From: Collinsella sp.
GTDB taxonomy: Bacteria; Actinomycetota; Coriobacteriia; Coriobacteriales; Coriobacteriaceae
Direction of reading: 5' to 3'
Assembly: GCA_019425045.1 (NCBI GenBank)
Contig: JAHYYI010000003.1
Location: 1-64,000 of the forward strand
Length of the DNA: 64,000 nucleotides
The translations under genes and the position numbers were made by a program. The number at the start of each line of letters is the position of its first letter. Position 1 is the stretch's first letter. Below are positions 6,975 to 15,824 of the stretch, one piece after another. A model generated the notes under the pieces. The model made no database searches. It saw only the letters and a program-made list of their open reading frames with translations, and was not told the DNA's origin.

Positions 6975-8378
6975 TTAGAAGTCGGCGTTGCCCACGGTGC
7001 GCGGGTGCGGCAGGACGTCGCGGATGTTGCCCACGCCGGTCAGATACATGACCAAGCGCTCGAAGCCCAGACCGTAGCCGGCGTGCTTGCAGGAACCGTA
7101 GCGGCGCAGGTCAAGGTAGTACTTGTACTGCTCGGGATTCATGCCCAGGTCCTTGATGCGGGCCTCGAGCAGATCCAGGCGCTCCTCGCGCTGGGAGCCG
7201 CCGATAATCTCGCCGATACCCGGCACCAGGCAGTCGGCGGCGGCGACGGTCTTGCCGTCCTCGTTCATGCGCATGTAGAACGCCTTGATCTCGGCCGGGT
7301 AGTCGGTTACGAAGGTCGGGCGCTTAAAGTGCTCCTCGGTCAGGAAACGCTCGTGCTCGGTTTGCAGGTCGATGCCCCAGCTCACGGGATAGTCAAACTT
7401 GTGACCGGCGGCGACGGCCTGCTCCAGGATTTCGACGGCCTCGGTATAGGTGACGCGGGCAAAGTCGGAGTTTGCCACGTGGTCCAGACGCTCGAGCAGA
7501 CCCTTGTCCACAAACTTGTTGAGCATATTGAGCTCGTCGGGGCAGGTGGCCATAACGTCCTTAAGGACGTACTTGAGCATGGCCTCGGCGTTATCCATGT
7601 AGTCGTTAAGGTCGGCAAAGGCCATCTCGGGCTCGATCATCCAAAACTCGGCGGCGTGGCGCGTGGTGTTGGAGTTTTCGGCGCGGAAGGTGGGGCCAAA
7701 GGTGTACACGTCGCCAAAGGCCATGGCAAAGTTCTCGGCATTGAGCTGGCCGGACACGGTAAGGCTCGCGTGCTTGCCAAAGAAGTCCTGGCTCCAGTCG
7801 ACCTCGCCGGACTCGGTGAGGGGCGGATTTTTGGGGTCGAGCGTGGTCACGCGGAACATCTCGCCGGCGCCCTCGCAGTCACTCGTGGTGATGATGGGGG
7901 TGTTGACGTAGACAAAGCCCTGCTCCTGGAAGAAGCGGTGGATGGCGGCAGCCGCGACAGAACGGATGCGGAACACGGCGCGGAACAGGTTGGTGCGCGG
8001 GCGCAGGTGCTGCTGGGTGCGCAGGAACTCGACGGTTGCGCGCTTCTTCTGCAGCGGGTAATCCGGGGCGCTGACGCCCTCGACCTCAATGGAGTTGGCA
8101 AAAAGCTCGAAAGGCTGGGGCGCATCGGGGGTCAGCTTGACGGTGCCGGTGCAAATGAGTGCGGCCGAGACGTTTTGATGGGCGATCTCGTCGTAGTTGT
8201 CGAGTGCCTCGCGGTTCATGACGACCTGCAGGTCGCGGAAGCAGCTGCCGTCGTTGAGCGTAACAAAGCCAAAGTTCTTCATGTCGCGGATGGACTTGAC
8301 CCAGCCGGCGACGGTGACGGTCTGGCCGCCAAGCGACTCGGCATCGGCGTAAAGCTGCGCGATTTTGGTGCGGTTCAC
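6975..8378 (-). CDS. asnS: Asparaginyl-tRNA synthetase
   Basis: 467 residues. I place the start at the GTG at 8378 (VNRTKIAQLY), which follows GGGAGGATAC; upstream ATGs lack a ribosome site. The N-terminal OB-fold anticodon-binding domain covers about residues 1-105 (VTVAGWVKSIRDMKNFGFV), and the class II catalytic core follows, with motif 2 FRAENSNTTRHAAEFWMIEP and motif 3 GFERLVMYLTG near the C terminus. It charges tRNA-Asn in the cytoplasm. It is a single-gene unit with a strong terminator and no T-box leader. Confidence 0.96.
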   Translation of the reverse strand: MNRTKIAQLYADAESLGGQTVTVAGWVKSIRDMKNFGFVTLNDGSCFRDLQVVMNREALDNYDEIAHQNVSAALICTGTVKLTPDAPQPFELFANSIEVEGVSAPDYPLQKKRATVEFLRTQQHLRPRTNLFRAVFRIRSVAAAAIHRFFQEQGFVYVNTPIITTSDCEGAGEMFRVTTLDPKNPPLTESGEVDWSQDFFGKHASLTVSGQLNAENFAMAFGDVYTFGPTFRAENSNTTRHAAEFWMIEPEMAFADLNDYMDNAEAMLKYVLKDVMATCPDELNMLNKFVDKGLLERLDHVANSDFARVTYTEAVEILEQAVAAGHKFDYPVSWGIDLQTEHERFLTEEHFKRPTFVTDYPAEIKAFYMRMNEDGKTVAAADCLVPGIGEIIGGSQREERLDLLEARIKDLGMNPEQYKYYLDLRRYGSCKHAGYGLGFERLVMYLTGVGNIRDVLPHPRTVGNADF

Positions 8379-8485
8379 GTATCCTCCCATAACGGTTGAA
8401 TGATAGTTATCCATACAGTTCGATATTTTAGCAGCTCGGCTCATTTGGGCTATACGGATAAGGCATTGGCGGGATGGTTTTTCAA

Positions 8486-8526
8486 ACGAAAAGCGCCCAC
8501 GGCAAATGCTCGTGGGCGCTTTTCGT
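8486..8526. terminator. Terminator after the EIIA gene
   Basis: Perfect 16-bp arms ACGAAAAGCGCCCACG/CGTGGGCGCTTTTCGT around a nine-base loop. On the minus strand the stem ends in TTTTCGT and is followed by TTGAAAAACC. It ends the EIIA transcript; asnS begins just beyond. Confidence 0.8.
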
Positions 8527-8558
8527 GTTGCCTTTTGGCTGTGTGGCGCGGGGCCTGG

Positions 8559-9122
8559 CTACTTGGTCTTGGCTACCAGCAGCGGGTCGCCCAGCTTGAC
8601 GAGCGGGTTGCCGCCGATAAGCGTGCCGGACTCGCCGACATGGTCGATGCTCTTAAGACGATCGAGCTCGGAGACGATGACGGTCACGATGTCCTCGTGA
8701 CCGGCGGCCTTGATGGCCTCGCGGTCGAAACTGATGAGCGGCTGGCCTGCCTTGACCGTGTCACCCATCTCGACAAAGCGGGCAAAACCTTTGCCGTTCA
8801 TTTCCACGGTGCCCAGGCCAACATGGATGAACACGCGAAGACCGTCCTCGGTGATCATGCCGATGGAGTGGTTGGTGACGGTGGTGGCGCCGATGCGGCC
8901 GTTGGCGGGCGCATAGATGGTGCCGGTAATGGGCTCGATGCCGTAGCCCTGACCGAGCATACCCGAGGCGATGGTCTCATCGGGAACCTCATCGAGGTTG
9001 ACGAGCACGCCGTTGACGGGGGCGTAGATGACGCCTTCGCGGGTGGCGAAGCTTGCTGCGGGCGGAACGGATGCCTCGCCCGTCGAGGTGAAGGTGGACT
9101 TAAGCGAATCGAGCAGACCCAT
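8559..9122 (-). CDS. PTS glucose-type EIIA protein
   Basis: 187 residues from the ATG at 9122, after GGAGGCAACT. It is a stand-alone EIIA-Glc (Crr-type) domain: the conserved pair of histidines is present in TNHSIGM and VFIHVGLGTVEM, the second being the usual phosphorylation site. Such proteins pass phosphate from HPr to a glucose-family EIIBC and can also have signalling roles. No EIIB or EIIC gene is adjacent; an orphan EIIC lies 36 kb away at 45.4 kb but seems to be of another subfamily. A palindrome overlaps the probable promoter. Confidence 0.9.
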   Translation of the reverse strand: MGLLDSLKSTFTSTGEASVPPAASFATREGVIYAPVNGVLVNLDEVPDETIASGMLGQGYGIEPITGTIYAPANGRIGATTVTNHSIGMITEDGLRVFIHVGLGTVEMNGKGFARFVEMGDTVKAGQPLISFDREAIKAAGHEDIVTVIVSELDRLKSIDHVGESGTLIGGNPLVKLGDPLLVAKTK

Positions 9123-9169
9123 AGTTGCCTCCAACTTAAATAGGCGCATATCGCGCGCTTGGTTTGCCG

Positions 9170-9203
9170 GAAACGTTTCATATGTGTTTCGCGGCTTGGT
9201 CAA
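9170..9203 (-). promoter_or_regulatory. EIIA promoter with a GAAACGTTTC palindrome
   Basis: On the minus strand TTGACC (9203-9198) is a good -35 box. The perfect palindrome GAAACGTTTC (9170-9179) lies where the -10 box should be (TATGAA). Palindromes of this type are usual operators for LacI-family regulators such as CcpA-like proteins, so glucose or catabolite control is plausible. It does not fit the Bacillus cre consensus exactly. Confidence 0.45.
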
Positions 9204-9365
9204 CGCCCCTATTTTACGCTGCTCAACGATACCTCTGAACTGGGATTATGTGATATATCAGTTGAAGGGAAACTTATTGCTGGAGTGTTTCTTCGCCACG
9301 GGCTCAAGTGGGGTACGCTTAGACGCGAAAAACAAGGGCGCATAATCTGCGCGAAGGGAGCACAT

Positions 9366-10268
9366 ATGATTGTCGAGAACCATGCGCTGTGGGGCGAGGA
9401 GCCGACCGAGGAGTATCCGGCGACGTTTACGTATTTGGGTGCCGAGCCGCTGCCCGATAAGCCGAATGGCCGCCGCCCTGCCGTGATTATCTGCGGCGGA
9501 GGTGCGTTTACGCATATCGCTCCGCATGAGCAGGATCCCGTGGCGTTTGCGTTTTTGGACCGCGGCTACCAGGCCTTTGTGCTCAACTATGTGACAAGTG
9601 GCACGGGCGACGTGAGCTTTCCTCACCCGCAGGCAGACCTTGCCAAGATGGTCGCCACGGTTCGCGCCAACGCCGACGAGTGGCATGTCGATCCCAAGCG
9701 CGTGTGCATCGTGGGTTTCTCGGCGGGCGGCATGATCTGCGCCTCGTTGGCAACGCAGTGGAAGACCGGACCTTTCGCGGGCCTTGCCGGGGCTCGTCCG
9801 GAGGATATTCGTCCCGACGCCGTGGTGCTGGGCTATCCGTTGCTCGACCTTGCCTATGTGCGCGATATGCAGACGCGCGACCCGCGCATCGACCTGCGCG
9901 TGCCCAAGACGGGTGGCAAGACGGGGCGCGATTTGCTCAACGACTATCTGTCGATGGTGACGGGCGGCGAGGCGACCGATGAGCACCTGGCCGACATTTG
10001 CCCTACCACGCACGTTTCGCGCCAGATGCCTCCGACCTTTGTGTGGGGCGTTTCGGACGACAAGACGGCGCCGATTGCGCAGGTCTATCCGTTTGCGCAG
10101 CGCATGGCCGAGGAAGGGGTCGCATGCGAGATGCACGTCTTTGACCAGGGTGGCCACGGCCTTTCGCTCGGCAACGCCAATACCGCGGTCGACAACGAGG
10201 ACAAGCAAGTGGCAGTCCGTCCTTGGATCCGCCTGGCCTTCCGCTTCCTGGAGCGCCACGGGTTTTAG
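9366..10268 (+). CDS. Alpha/beta hydrolase, carbohydrate-esterase-like
   Basis: 300 residues from the ATG at 9366, after GAAGGGAG; in-frame extensions upstream enter the EIIA promoter. The fold is recognisable from an oxyanion-hole segment IICGGGAFTHIAPHE (about residues 41-55), the nucleophile elbow GFSAGG (about 118-123), and DQGGHGLS near the end, which supplies the likely catalytic histidine. This pattern matches the BD-FAE/acetyl-xylan-esterase-like group of cytosolic esterases. There is no signal peptide. It is divergent from the EIIA gene. The substrate is unknown; de-acetylation of imported sugars is one possibility. Confidence 0.8.
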   Translation: MIVENHALWGEEPTEEYPATFTYLGAEPLPDKPNGRRPAVIICGGGAFTHIAPHEQDPVAFAFLDRGYQAFVLNYVTSGTGDVSFPHPQADLAKMVATVRANADEWHVDPKRVCIVGFSAGGMICASLATQWKTGPFAGLAGARPEDIRPDAVVLGYPLLDLAYVRDMQTRDPRIDLRVPKTGGKTGRDLLNDYLSMVTGGEATDEHLADICPTTHVSRQMPPTFVWGVSDDKTAPIAQVYPFAQRMAEEGVACEMHVFDQGGHGLSLGNANTAVDNEDKQVAVRPWIRLAFRFLERHGF

Positions 10269-10295
10269 TTACGGCGTTTTACCAAACGCCGTAAC
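10268..10295 (+). terminator. Hairpin overlapping the stop codon of the hydrolase gene
   Basis: Perfect 12-bp arms GTTACGGCGTTT and AAACGCCGTAAC around TACC. The stem begins on the last base of the stop codon. No T run follows, so termination strength is uncertain. A second, larger folded element begins 16 bases downstream. Confidence 0.6.
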
Positions 10296-10310
10296 CACTT
10301 GACGCTGCAA

Positions 10311-10405
10311 GCCCGCCAGAGCGGCAATCTGCCTTTCAACTTCGGCGGCATGACCAGAAGGTCAATGCCGTCTCGTTTCAAGGCACCTTGCTCGCTCTGA
10401 CGGGC
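10311..10405. repeat. Nested-hairpin element, family 2, copy 1
   Basis: An outer stem GCCCGCCAGAGCG (10311-10323) pairs with CGCTCTGACGGGC (10393-10405) with one mismatch. A middle stem TGCCTT/AAGGCA lies inside, and the centre is GGCATGACC (10347-10355) with GGTCAATGCC (10360-10369). A second copy at 29328-29427 keeps the centre and the CAATCTG and CACCTTG segments while the outer stem has other bases that still pair. See findings. Confidence 0.75.
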
Positions 10406-10453
10406 TTTCGCTGTCGGTTCCAAGGCATCGACATCGTCCTAGTTGTCAAGGGC

Positions 10454-10486
10454 TTGGTGCAAAGTAATCCGTCCCCCCTGCACCAA
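10454..10486. repeat. Small hairpin with GTCCCCC tag
   Basis: Perfect 8-bp arms TTGGTGCA/TGCACCAA. The loop has GTCCCCCC next to the right arm, as in the GGGACAG-tag family; here the tag reads on the minus strand. It lies directly upstream of the feoAB promoter. Confidence 0.5.
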
Positions 10487-10494
10487 TCTGTTGA

Positions 10495-10524
10495 TTGAAC
10501 GTCGCCGTGCGTTCGCGCTATCAT
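10495..10524 (+). promoter_or_regulatory. Promoter of the feoAB fusion gene
   Basis: TTGAAC (10495-10500) and TATCAT (10519-10524) are 18 bases apart, with two operator-like repeats directly downstream. Confidence 0.55.
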
Positions 10525-10538
10525 GCATGGTTAAATTG

Positions 10539-10571
10539 GTTAGCCATGGCAAACGGTTAGCCATGGTGAAC
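10539..10571 (+). promoter_or_regulatory. Tandem operator-like palindromes before feoAB
   Basis: Two 16-base copies, GTTAGCCATGGCAAAC (10539-10554) and GTTAGCCATGGTGAAC (10556-10571), stand one base apart, each roughly palindromic about GCCATGGC. They lie just downstream of the predicted -10 box, a repressing position. The GGTTAG half resembles DtxR/IdeR-type iron boxes. An iron-dependent repressor is the natural candidate, by inference from the gene controlled. Confidence 0.55.
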
Positions 10572-10613
10572 ATAAATACAACGCCCTGTGGGCGCCGGGG
10601 GAGGAACACGGAC

Positions 10614-12974
10614 GTGAAGCTCGATACACTCGAGATTGGAAAGGACGCCGTTGTCGCATCGGTGGCATCGGACGATCAGGCACTCCGACAGCATATTTTG
10701 GACATGGGCCTAACGCCGGGCACCGAAGTCACCATGATGAAGTACGCTCCTATGGGCGACCCGCTCGAGATTCGCCTGCGTGGCTACGAGTTGACACTGC
10801 GCAAGGACGATGCCGCCCGCATTGAGCTCGTGGGCATTCACGATACCGATATGGGTCCGCGCGCTAACGCTGCAATCGGCACGACGGAGCATCCGGCACT
10901 CGGCGAGGGGACGTATTCGCCCCGTGCGGCAAAAACGGCCGTGCCCGAGGACGCACCGCTGCACTTTGCCCTCGCCGGCAACCAAAACTGCGGTAAGACC
11001 ACGCTGTTCAACCAGCTGACGGGCTCCAACCAGCACGTCGGTAACTTTCCCGGCGTGACGGTCGACCGCAAGGACGGCACTATCCGTAACCACCCCGAGG
11101 CGAGCGTTACCGACCTGCCCGGCATTTACTCCCTGTCGCCGTACACGGGCGAGGAGATTGTGAGCCGCCAGTTTATCCTTGACGAGCATCCCGATGCCAT
11201 CATCGATATCATCGACGCCACCAACATCGAGCGCAATCTGTACCTGACGCTGCAGCTTATGGAGCTCGATCGCCCCATGGTCATCGCGCTCAACATGATG
11301 GACGAGGTGACCGCCAACGGTGGCGCCGTAGACGTCAACCTGCTCGAGAGCCTGTTGGGCGTGCCTGTTGTCCCCATTAGCGCTGCCCGCAACGAGGGTA
11401 TCGGCGAGCTGGTGGATCATGCCTTGCACGTGGCACGGTTCCGCGAGCGCCCCGGCCGCCTGGACTTCTGCGCGCCCGATGGTCCAGACGGCGGCGCGCT
11501 GCATCGCTGCATTCACGGCATCGCCAACCTTATCGAGGACCATGCCGCGACGGCGCATATCCCGGTGCGTTTTGCGGCGACCAAGCTGGTTGAGGGCGAC
11601 GAGCTGGTGACCGAGGCGCTTCATCTGGACCGTAACGAACTTGACGCCATCGAGCACATCATTGCCCAGATGGAGGGTGAGGCCGGTACCGACCGTCTAT
11701 CTGCACTGGCTGACATGCGCTTCGGCTTTATCGGCGACGTGTGTGGGCGCTGCGTCGTCAAGCCGCACGAGAGCCGCGAGCACGTGCGTTCCGTCAAGAT
11801 CGACCGCATCCTGACGGGTCGCTACACGGCCATTCCAGCGTTCCTGGTGATCATGGGTCTCGTCTTTTGGCTGACGTTTGGCGTGATCGGCGCGGCGCTG
11901 CAGGGACTTATGGAGGACGGCATCGCTGCCATCATCGCCTCGGCCGATGCGGGCCTCAAGGCGTTCGGCACCAACGACGTGGTGCGCTCGCTGGCTGTCG
12001 ACGGCGTGCTTACGGGCGTGGGCAGCGTGCTGACCTTCCTGCCGATTATCGTCGTGCTCTTTTTGTTCCTCTCCATTCTGGAAGACTCCGGCTACATGGC
12101 GCGCGTGGCCTTTGTCATGGATAAAGTGCTGCGTCGCTTTGGCCTGTCGGGCCGCAGCTTCGTGCCTATGCTCGTCGGTTTTGGCTGCACCGTGCCGGCT
12201 ATCATGTCGACCCGTACGCTCCCATCCGAGCACGACCGCAAGATGACGGTCATGCTCACGCCGTTCATGAGCTGTTCGGCCAAGTTGCCGGTCTACGGTC
12301 TGCTGTGCGGGGCATTCTTCCCGCAGGCGACAGTTCCCGCCATGGTCTCGCTCTATCTGATTGGTATCGTGGTCGGCTGCATTGCCGCCCTGGTGCTCAA
12401 CCGCACGGCATTTAAGGGCGACCCGGTGCCGTTTATCATGGAGCTTCCCAATTACCGCCTGCCGAGCGTCAAGACGACGGTGATGCTGGCATGGGATAAG
12501 GCCAAGGACTTTATTACCAAGGCCTTTACCATTATCTTTGCCGCCACCGTGGTCATCTGGTTCCTCCAGACGTTCGATATCCGCTTTAATGTGGTCGCCG
12601 ATCAGTCGCAGAGTCTGCTTGCCGGTCTGGGTAGCATCATCGCGCCGGTGTTGGCCCCACTCGGTTTTGGCGACTGGCGTGCGTCGACGGCGCTCGTCAC
12701 CGGACTCATTGCCAAGGAGAGCGTCATCTCGACGCTCACGGTGCTTTTGGGCGCAACGTCGCCCGCGGCGCTGTCGACCATGTTTTCGCCGTTTACCGCC
12801 TACGTGTTCCTGGTCTTTACGCTGCTGTACCCGCCCTGCGTAGCGGCAATCGGCGCCGTCAAGAGCGAGTTGGGCGCGCGCTATGCCGTGGCCGTGTTCG
12901 CGTTTCAGGTGACGGTCGCCTGGATCGTGGCGTTTGTCGTGCATTCGGCGGGCATATTGCTGGGGCTGGCTTAG
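10614..12974 (+). CDS. feoB: Ferrous iron transporter, FeoA-FeoB fusion
   Basis: 786 residues from the GTG at 10614, placed by the GGGGGAGGAAC site; earlier in-frame codons would run through the operators. Residues about 1-75 form a FeoA (SH3-like) domain (HILDMGLTPGTEV). After a linker, the FeoB G domain begins near residue 120 with GNQNCGKTTLFNQLTGSNQH, then DLPGIYSLSPY and NMMDEV. The membrane part starts near 408 and holds both gate motifs (GFGCTVPAIMSTRTL and SCSAKLPVYG) and AKESVISTL. It imports Fe(II) across the cytoplasmic membrane, as expected for an anaerobe. FeoA and FeoB are more often separate genes. No FeoC-like gene is seen. Confidence 0.95.
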   Translation: MKLDTLEIGKDAVVASVASDDQALRQHILDMGLTPGTEVTMMKYAPMGDPLEIRLRGYELTLRKDDAARIELVGIHDTDMGPRANAAIGTTEHPALGEGTYSPRAAKTAVPEDAPLHFALAGNQNCGKTTLFNQLTGSNQHVGNFPGVTVDRKDGTIRNHPEASVTDLPGIYSLSPYTGEEIVSRQFILDEHPDAIIDIIDATNIERNLYLTLQLMELDRPMVIALNMMDEVTANGGAVDVNLLESLLGVPVVPISAARNEGIGELVDHALHVARFRERPGRLDFCAPDGPDGGALHRCIHGIANLIEDHAATAHIPVRFAATKLVEGDELVTEALHLDRNELDAIEHIIAQMEGEAGTDRLSALADMRFGFIGDVCGRCVVKPHESREHVRSVKIDRILTGRYTAIPAFLVIMGLVFWLTFGVIGAALQGLMEDGIAAIIASADAGLKAFGTNDVVRSLAVDGVLTGVGSVLTFLPIIVVLFLFLSILEDSGYMARVAFVMDKVLRRFGLSGRSFVPMLVGFGCTVPAIMSTRTLPSEHDRKMTVMLTPFMSCSAKLPVYGLLCGAFFPQATVPAMVSLYLIGIVVGCIAALVLNRTAFKGDPVPFIMELPNYRLPSVKTTVMLAWDKAKDFITKAFTIIFAATVVIWFLQTFDIRFNVVADQSQSLLAGLGSIIAPVLAPLGFGDWRASTALVTGLIAKESVISTLTVLLGATSPAALSTMFSPFTAYVFLVFTLLYPPCVAAIGAVKSELGARYAVAVFAFQVTVAWIVAFVVHSAGILLGLA

Positions 12975-13019
12975 TTATTTATTGATGGCGCAACCTCTGT
13001 GTATTGAGTTGATTACGGC

Positions 13020-13046
13020 CCCGCATCTGTTGCTGACGGATGCGGG
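13020..13046 (+). terminator. Hairpin after feoAB
   Basis: 8-bp arms CCCGCATC/GATGCGGG around an 11-base loop, 45 bases after the stop. It lacks a good T run and overlaps the next promoter, so it may act only weakly. Confidence 0.45.
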
Positions 13047-13062
13047 ACCGTTGCTATATAAT
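13034..13062 (+). promoter_or_regulatory. Promoter of the MFS exporter gene
   Basis: A perfect TATAAT -10 box at 13057-13062 with TGACGG 17 bases upstream. The -35 box lies in the right arm of the preceding hairpin. Confidence 0.5.
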
Positions 13063-13095
13063 CGCCTCCGCTCAAAATGATTGGAGACGTTATAT

Positions 13096-14292
13096 ATGAG
13101 TCAGGCAAGACAAGATGGCATCTCACTCAGGCAGTGGCTCCCGCTTATCGGGCTCGCCTGCTGCGCATTCGTGTTCAACACGTCGGAGTTCATGCCCATC
13201 GGCCTTCTGACCGATATCGCCGCGTCGTTCTCGCTCACCGAGGCCCAGGCAGGCATCATGATCTCGGTCTACGCCTGGGGCGTCATGTTGCTGTCGTTGC
13301 CGCTTATGGTGTTTGCCTCGCGCTTCGAGTTCAAGCGTATGCTGCTCGGCGTGCTTGCCGTGTTCTCGCTGGGTCAGTTCCTGTCCGCCGTGGCGCCTAC
13401 CTATCCTATTTTGGTTTGCGCGCGTCTGGTGGTCGCCTGCGCGCATGCCGTGTTCTGGTCGGTCGCCTCAATCATGGCCTCGCGCCTGGTTGACAGTCGC
13501 CACGGGGCGCTCGCCATTAGCATGATCGCCACGGGCTCGTCCATCGCGCAGATCTTTGGCCTGCCGATCGGCCGCGCCATCGGGCTGGCCGTGGGCTGGC
13601 GTATGACGTTTGCCGTGGTCGGAGCTTTTTCTGCCGTCGCGGTCGTCTACCAGGCCGCGGTGTTCCCGGCCATGCCGGTGGGCGAGCGCTTTACCGTTAA
13701 GCAGCTGCCCGAGCTGCTCAAGAATCCGTTCCTCATCGCGCTTTATGCGGTCACGGTCTTTATGGCGACCGGCTACTACGCGGGTTACAGCTATATCGAG
13801 CCCTTCCTGGCGCAGGTCGCCCATGTCGACGCAAGCGCCATCACCATGACGCTGACGGCGTTTGGCTGCTCCGGTCTGCTCGGAAGCTGGCTGTTCGGCC
13901 GACTGTTCGATGGCCATCGCTTTCCGTTCTTGGCTATCACACTCTCCGGCGTGCCTGTGGCTCTGCTGCTCATGGGTCCGGTTGCACCGTCGCTCGTCGC
14001 CGTTCTCGCTGTTAGCGCGCTATGGGGCTGCTGCTCCACGGCCTTTAACGTGGCGTTTCAGGCCGAGCTCATCAAGTACACGCCGGCGGATTCGTCGGCC
14101 GTCGCCATGTCGATCTTCTCGGGCCTGTTTAACCTCGGCATCGGCACGGGCACCGCGATCGGCGGCGCCGTGGTTTCGGGTCCCGGTATCTCCTGGATTG
14201 GCTTCGCGGGCGGGGCGATTACCGTCGTGGGCGTCATCCTCGCCATCACCGTACTGTTCCCGGCCATACGCCGCGCCAAGCCCGTCGCCTAA
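13096..14292 (+). CDS. MFS transporter, SotB-like sugar efflux family
   Basis: 398 residues with twelve predicted membrane segments. The ATG at 13096 follows TTGGAGACG. The first helix carries FVFNTSEFMPIGLL, typical of the SotB/YdeA drug-proton antiporter-1 group, and the loop after helix 2 contains ASRFEFKRMLLG, the usual MFS motif-A position. These proteins export sugars, arabinose-like compounds or drugs in exchange for protons. There is no adjacent regulator, so the substrate is unassigned. The gene stands alone, with about 150 bases before the next gene. Confidence 0.83.
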   Translation: MSQARQDGISLRQWLPLIGLACCAFVFNTSEFMPIGLLTDIAASFSLTEAQAGIMISVYAWGVMLLSLPLMVFASRFEFKRMLLGVLAVFSLGQFLSAVAPTYPILVCARLVVACAHAVFWSVASIMASRLVDSRHGALAISMIATGSSIAQIFGLPIGRAIGLAVGWRMTFAVVGAFSAVAVVYQAAVFPAMPVGERFTVKQLPELLKNPFLIALYAVTVFMATGYYAGYSYIEPFLAQVAHVDASAITMTLTAFGCSGLLGSWLFGRLFDGHRFPFLAITLSGVPVALLLMGPVAPSLVAVLAVSALWGCCSTAFNVAFQAELIKYTPADSSAVAMSIFSGLFNLGIGTGTAIGGAVVSGPGISWIGFAGGAITVVGVILAITVLFPAIRRAKPVA

Positions 14293-14444
14293 TCACGTTC
14301 CCTCATCAGTTGCGGTGAAATACGGACTGTTTGCCCGGTTTATTGGCCCCAACAGTTCCTATTCCACCGCAGCTTATTTTGGGGGAGAGGATACAAGCCG
14401 GCATACAATGGATGTCGTTGTGTTGAGCTTACCGGGAGGTTGCT

Positions 14445-15821
14445 ATGTGGGCATACGAGACGACGTTCTACCAGATCTATCCGCTGGGCTTTTGTGGAGC
14501 TCCGCGCGAAAACGCCGCGCCCGTTGCCGAGGATGAGCTCGCCCAGGCTGCCAACGCTGCGCCCAACCCCGATGCGCCCATCATGAAGATCGCCCAATGG
14601 GCCGACTACCTGCAAGAGCTCGGCATCGGTGCTGTGCTCATTAACCCGCCGCTCGAATCCGACAGCCATGGCTACGACACGCGCAGCCTGCGCCATATCG
14701 ACCGTCGCCTGGGTGGGGATGCCGATTTTGCCGCCGTGTGCGAGACGCTGCGCGCCCATGGCATCCGCGTGGTGCTCGATGCGGTCTTCAACCATGTGGG
14801 CCGTGGCTTTTGGGCCTTCCGCGATGTGCAGGAGCGCAAGTGGGACTCGCCCTACAAGGATTGGTTCCACATCAGCTTTGACGGCGACTCCTGCTATGGC
14901 GATGGCTTTTGGTACGAGGGCTGGGAAGGCCATTTTGAGCTCGTGAAGCTCAACCTGCAAAACCCCGCCGTGGTCGATTACCTGCTCGAGTCCGTGCGCC
15001 GTTGGGCCGACGTCTTTGGCGTCGACGGCCTGCGCCTGGACGTTGCCTATATGCTCGACCGCGACTTTATGCGCCGCCTGCACGCCTTTGCCCGTGAGCT
15101 CAAGCCCGACTTTGTGCTGATCGGCGAGACGCTCCACGGCGACTACAACCAGATCGTCAACGACGAGATGCTCGACTCCTGCACCAACTACGAGTGCTAC
15201 AAGGGCCTGTACTCCAGCTTTAACTCGGTCAATATGTTCGAGATCGCGCACTCGCTGCACCGCCAGTTTGGCGGTGACCCGTGGTGCATTTATCGCGGCA
15301 AGCATCTGCTGTCGTTTGTCGACAACCACGATGTGCCGCGCCTGGCGAGCATCCTTACCGACAAGTCCTGTCTGCGCCCCGCTTATGGCATGCTCTTTGG
15401 CATGCCGGGCATTCCGTGCGTCTACTATGGCAGCGAGTGGGGGATTCCTGGCGAAAAGGGCGGCCCCGATGGTGACTGGGCGCTGCGACCTGCGCTCGAT
15501 GAGCCTGCGCCCAACGAGCTGACGGCCTTCATCAAGCAGCTCGCGCACCTGCGCTCGGCAGACGACGCGGCGGCCCGTGCCCTCAACTATGGTGCCTATC
15601 GCAACGTGGTGATTCAGAACAAGCAGCTGCTGTTCGAGCGCGCCTGCGACGACGCGACGGTGCTCGTGGCGGTCAATGCCGTGGGCGAGCCTTACACCTT
15701 TGGCGCCGGCGAGCTCAATGGGTCCTTTGTCGACCTGCTGGCCGACGGCGTGCCCACGGTCGAGCTGGCGGGCTCCCTTGAGCTTGCGCCCTACGAGGTG
15801 CGCTATCTGCTGAGGGCCTAG
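14445..15821 (+). CDS. GH13 alpha-glycosidase, cyclomaltodextrinase-like
   Basis: 458 residues from the ATG at 14445, after CCGGGAGG. It is a cytoplasmic (no signal peptide) alpha-amylase-family barrel. Region I is VVLDAVFNHVGRG (about 109-121), region II GLRLDVAYML with the nucleophile aspartate, region III IGETLHGDY with the acid/base glutamate, and region IV FVDNHDVPR with the third acid. It probably cleaves maltodextrin-type alpha-1,4 bonds. It lacks the extra N-terminal domain of neopullulanases and is short. It ends 3 bases before the next gene. Confidence 0.88.
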   Translation: MWAYETTFYQIYPLGFCGAPRENAAPVAEDELAQAANAAPNPDAPIMKIAQWADYLQELGIGAVLINPPLESDSHGYDTRSLRHIDRRLGGDADFAAVCETLRAHGIRVVLDAVFNHVGRGFWAFRDVQERKWDSPYKDWFHISFDGDSCYGDGFWYEGWEGHFELVKLNLQNPAVVDYLLESVRRWADVFGVDGLRLDVAYMLDRDFMRRLHAFARELKPDFVLIGETLHGDYNQIVNDEMLDSCTNYECYKGLYSSFNSVNMFEIAHSLHRQFGGDPWCIYRGKHLLSFVDNHDVPRLASILTDKSCLRPAYGMLFGMPGIPCVYYGSEWGIPGEKGGPDGDWALRPALDEPAPNELTAFIKQLAHLRSADDAAARALNYGAYRNVVIQNKQLLFERACDDATVLVAVNAVGEPYTFGAGELNGSFVDLLADGVPTVELAGSLELAPYEVRYLLRA

Positions 15822-15824
15822 CCC

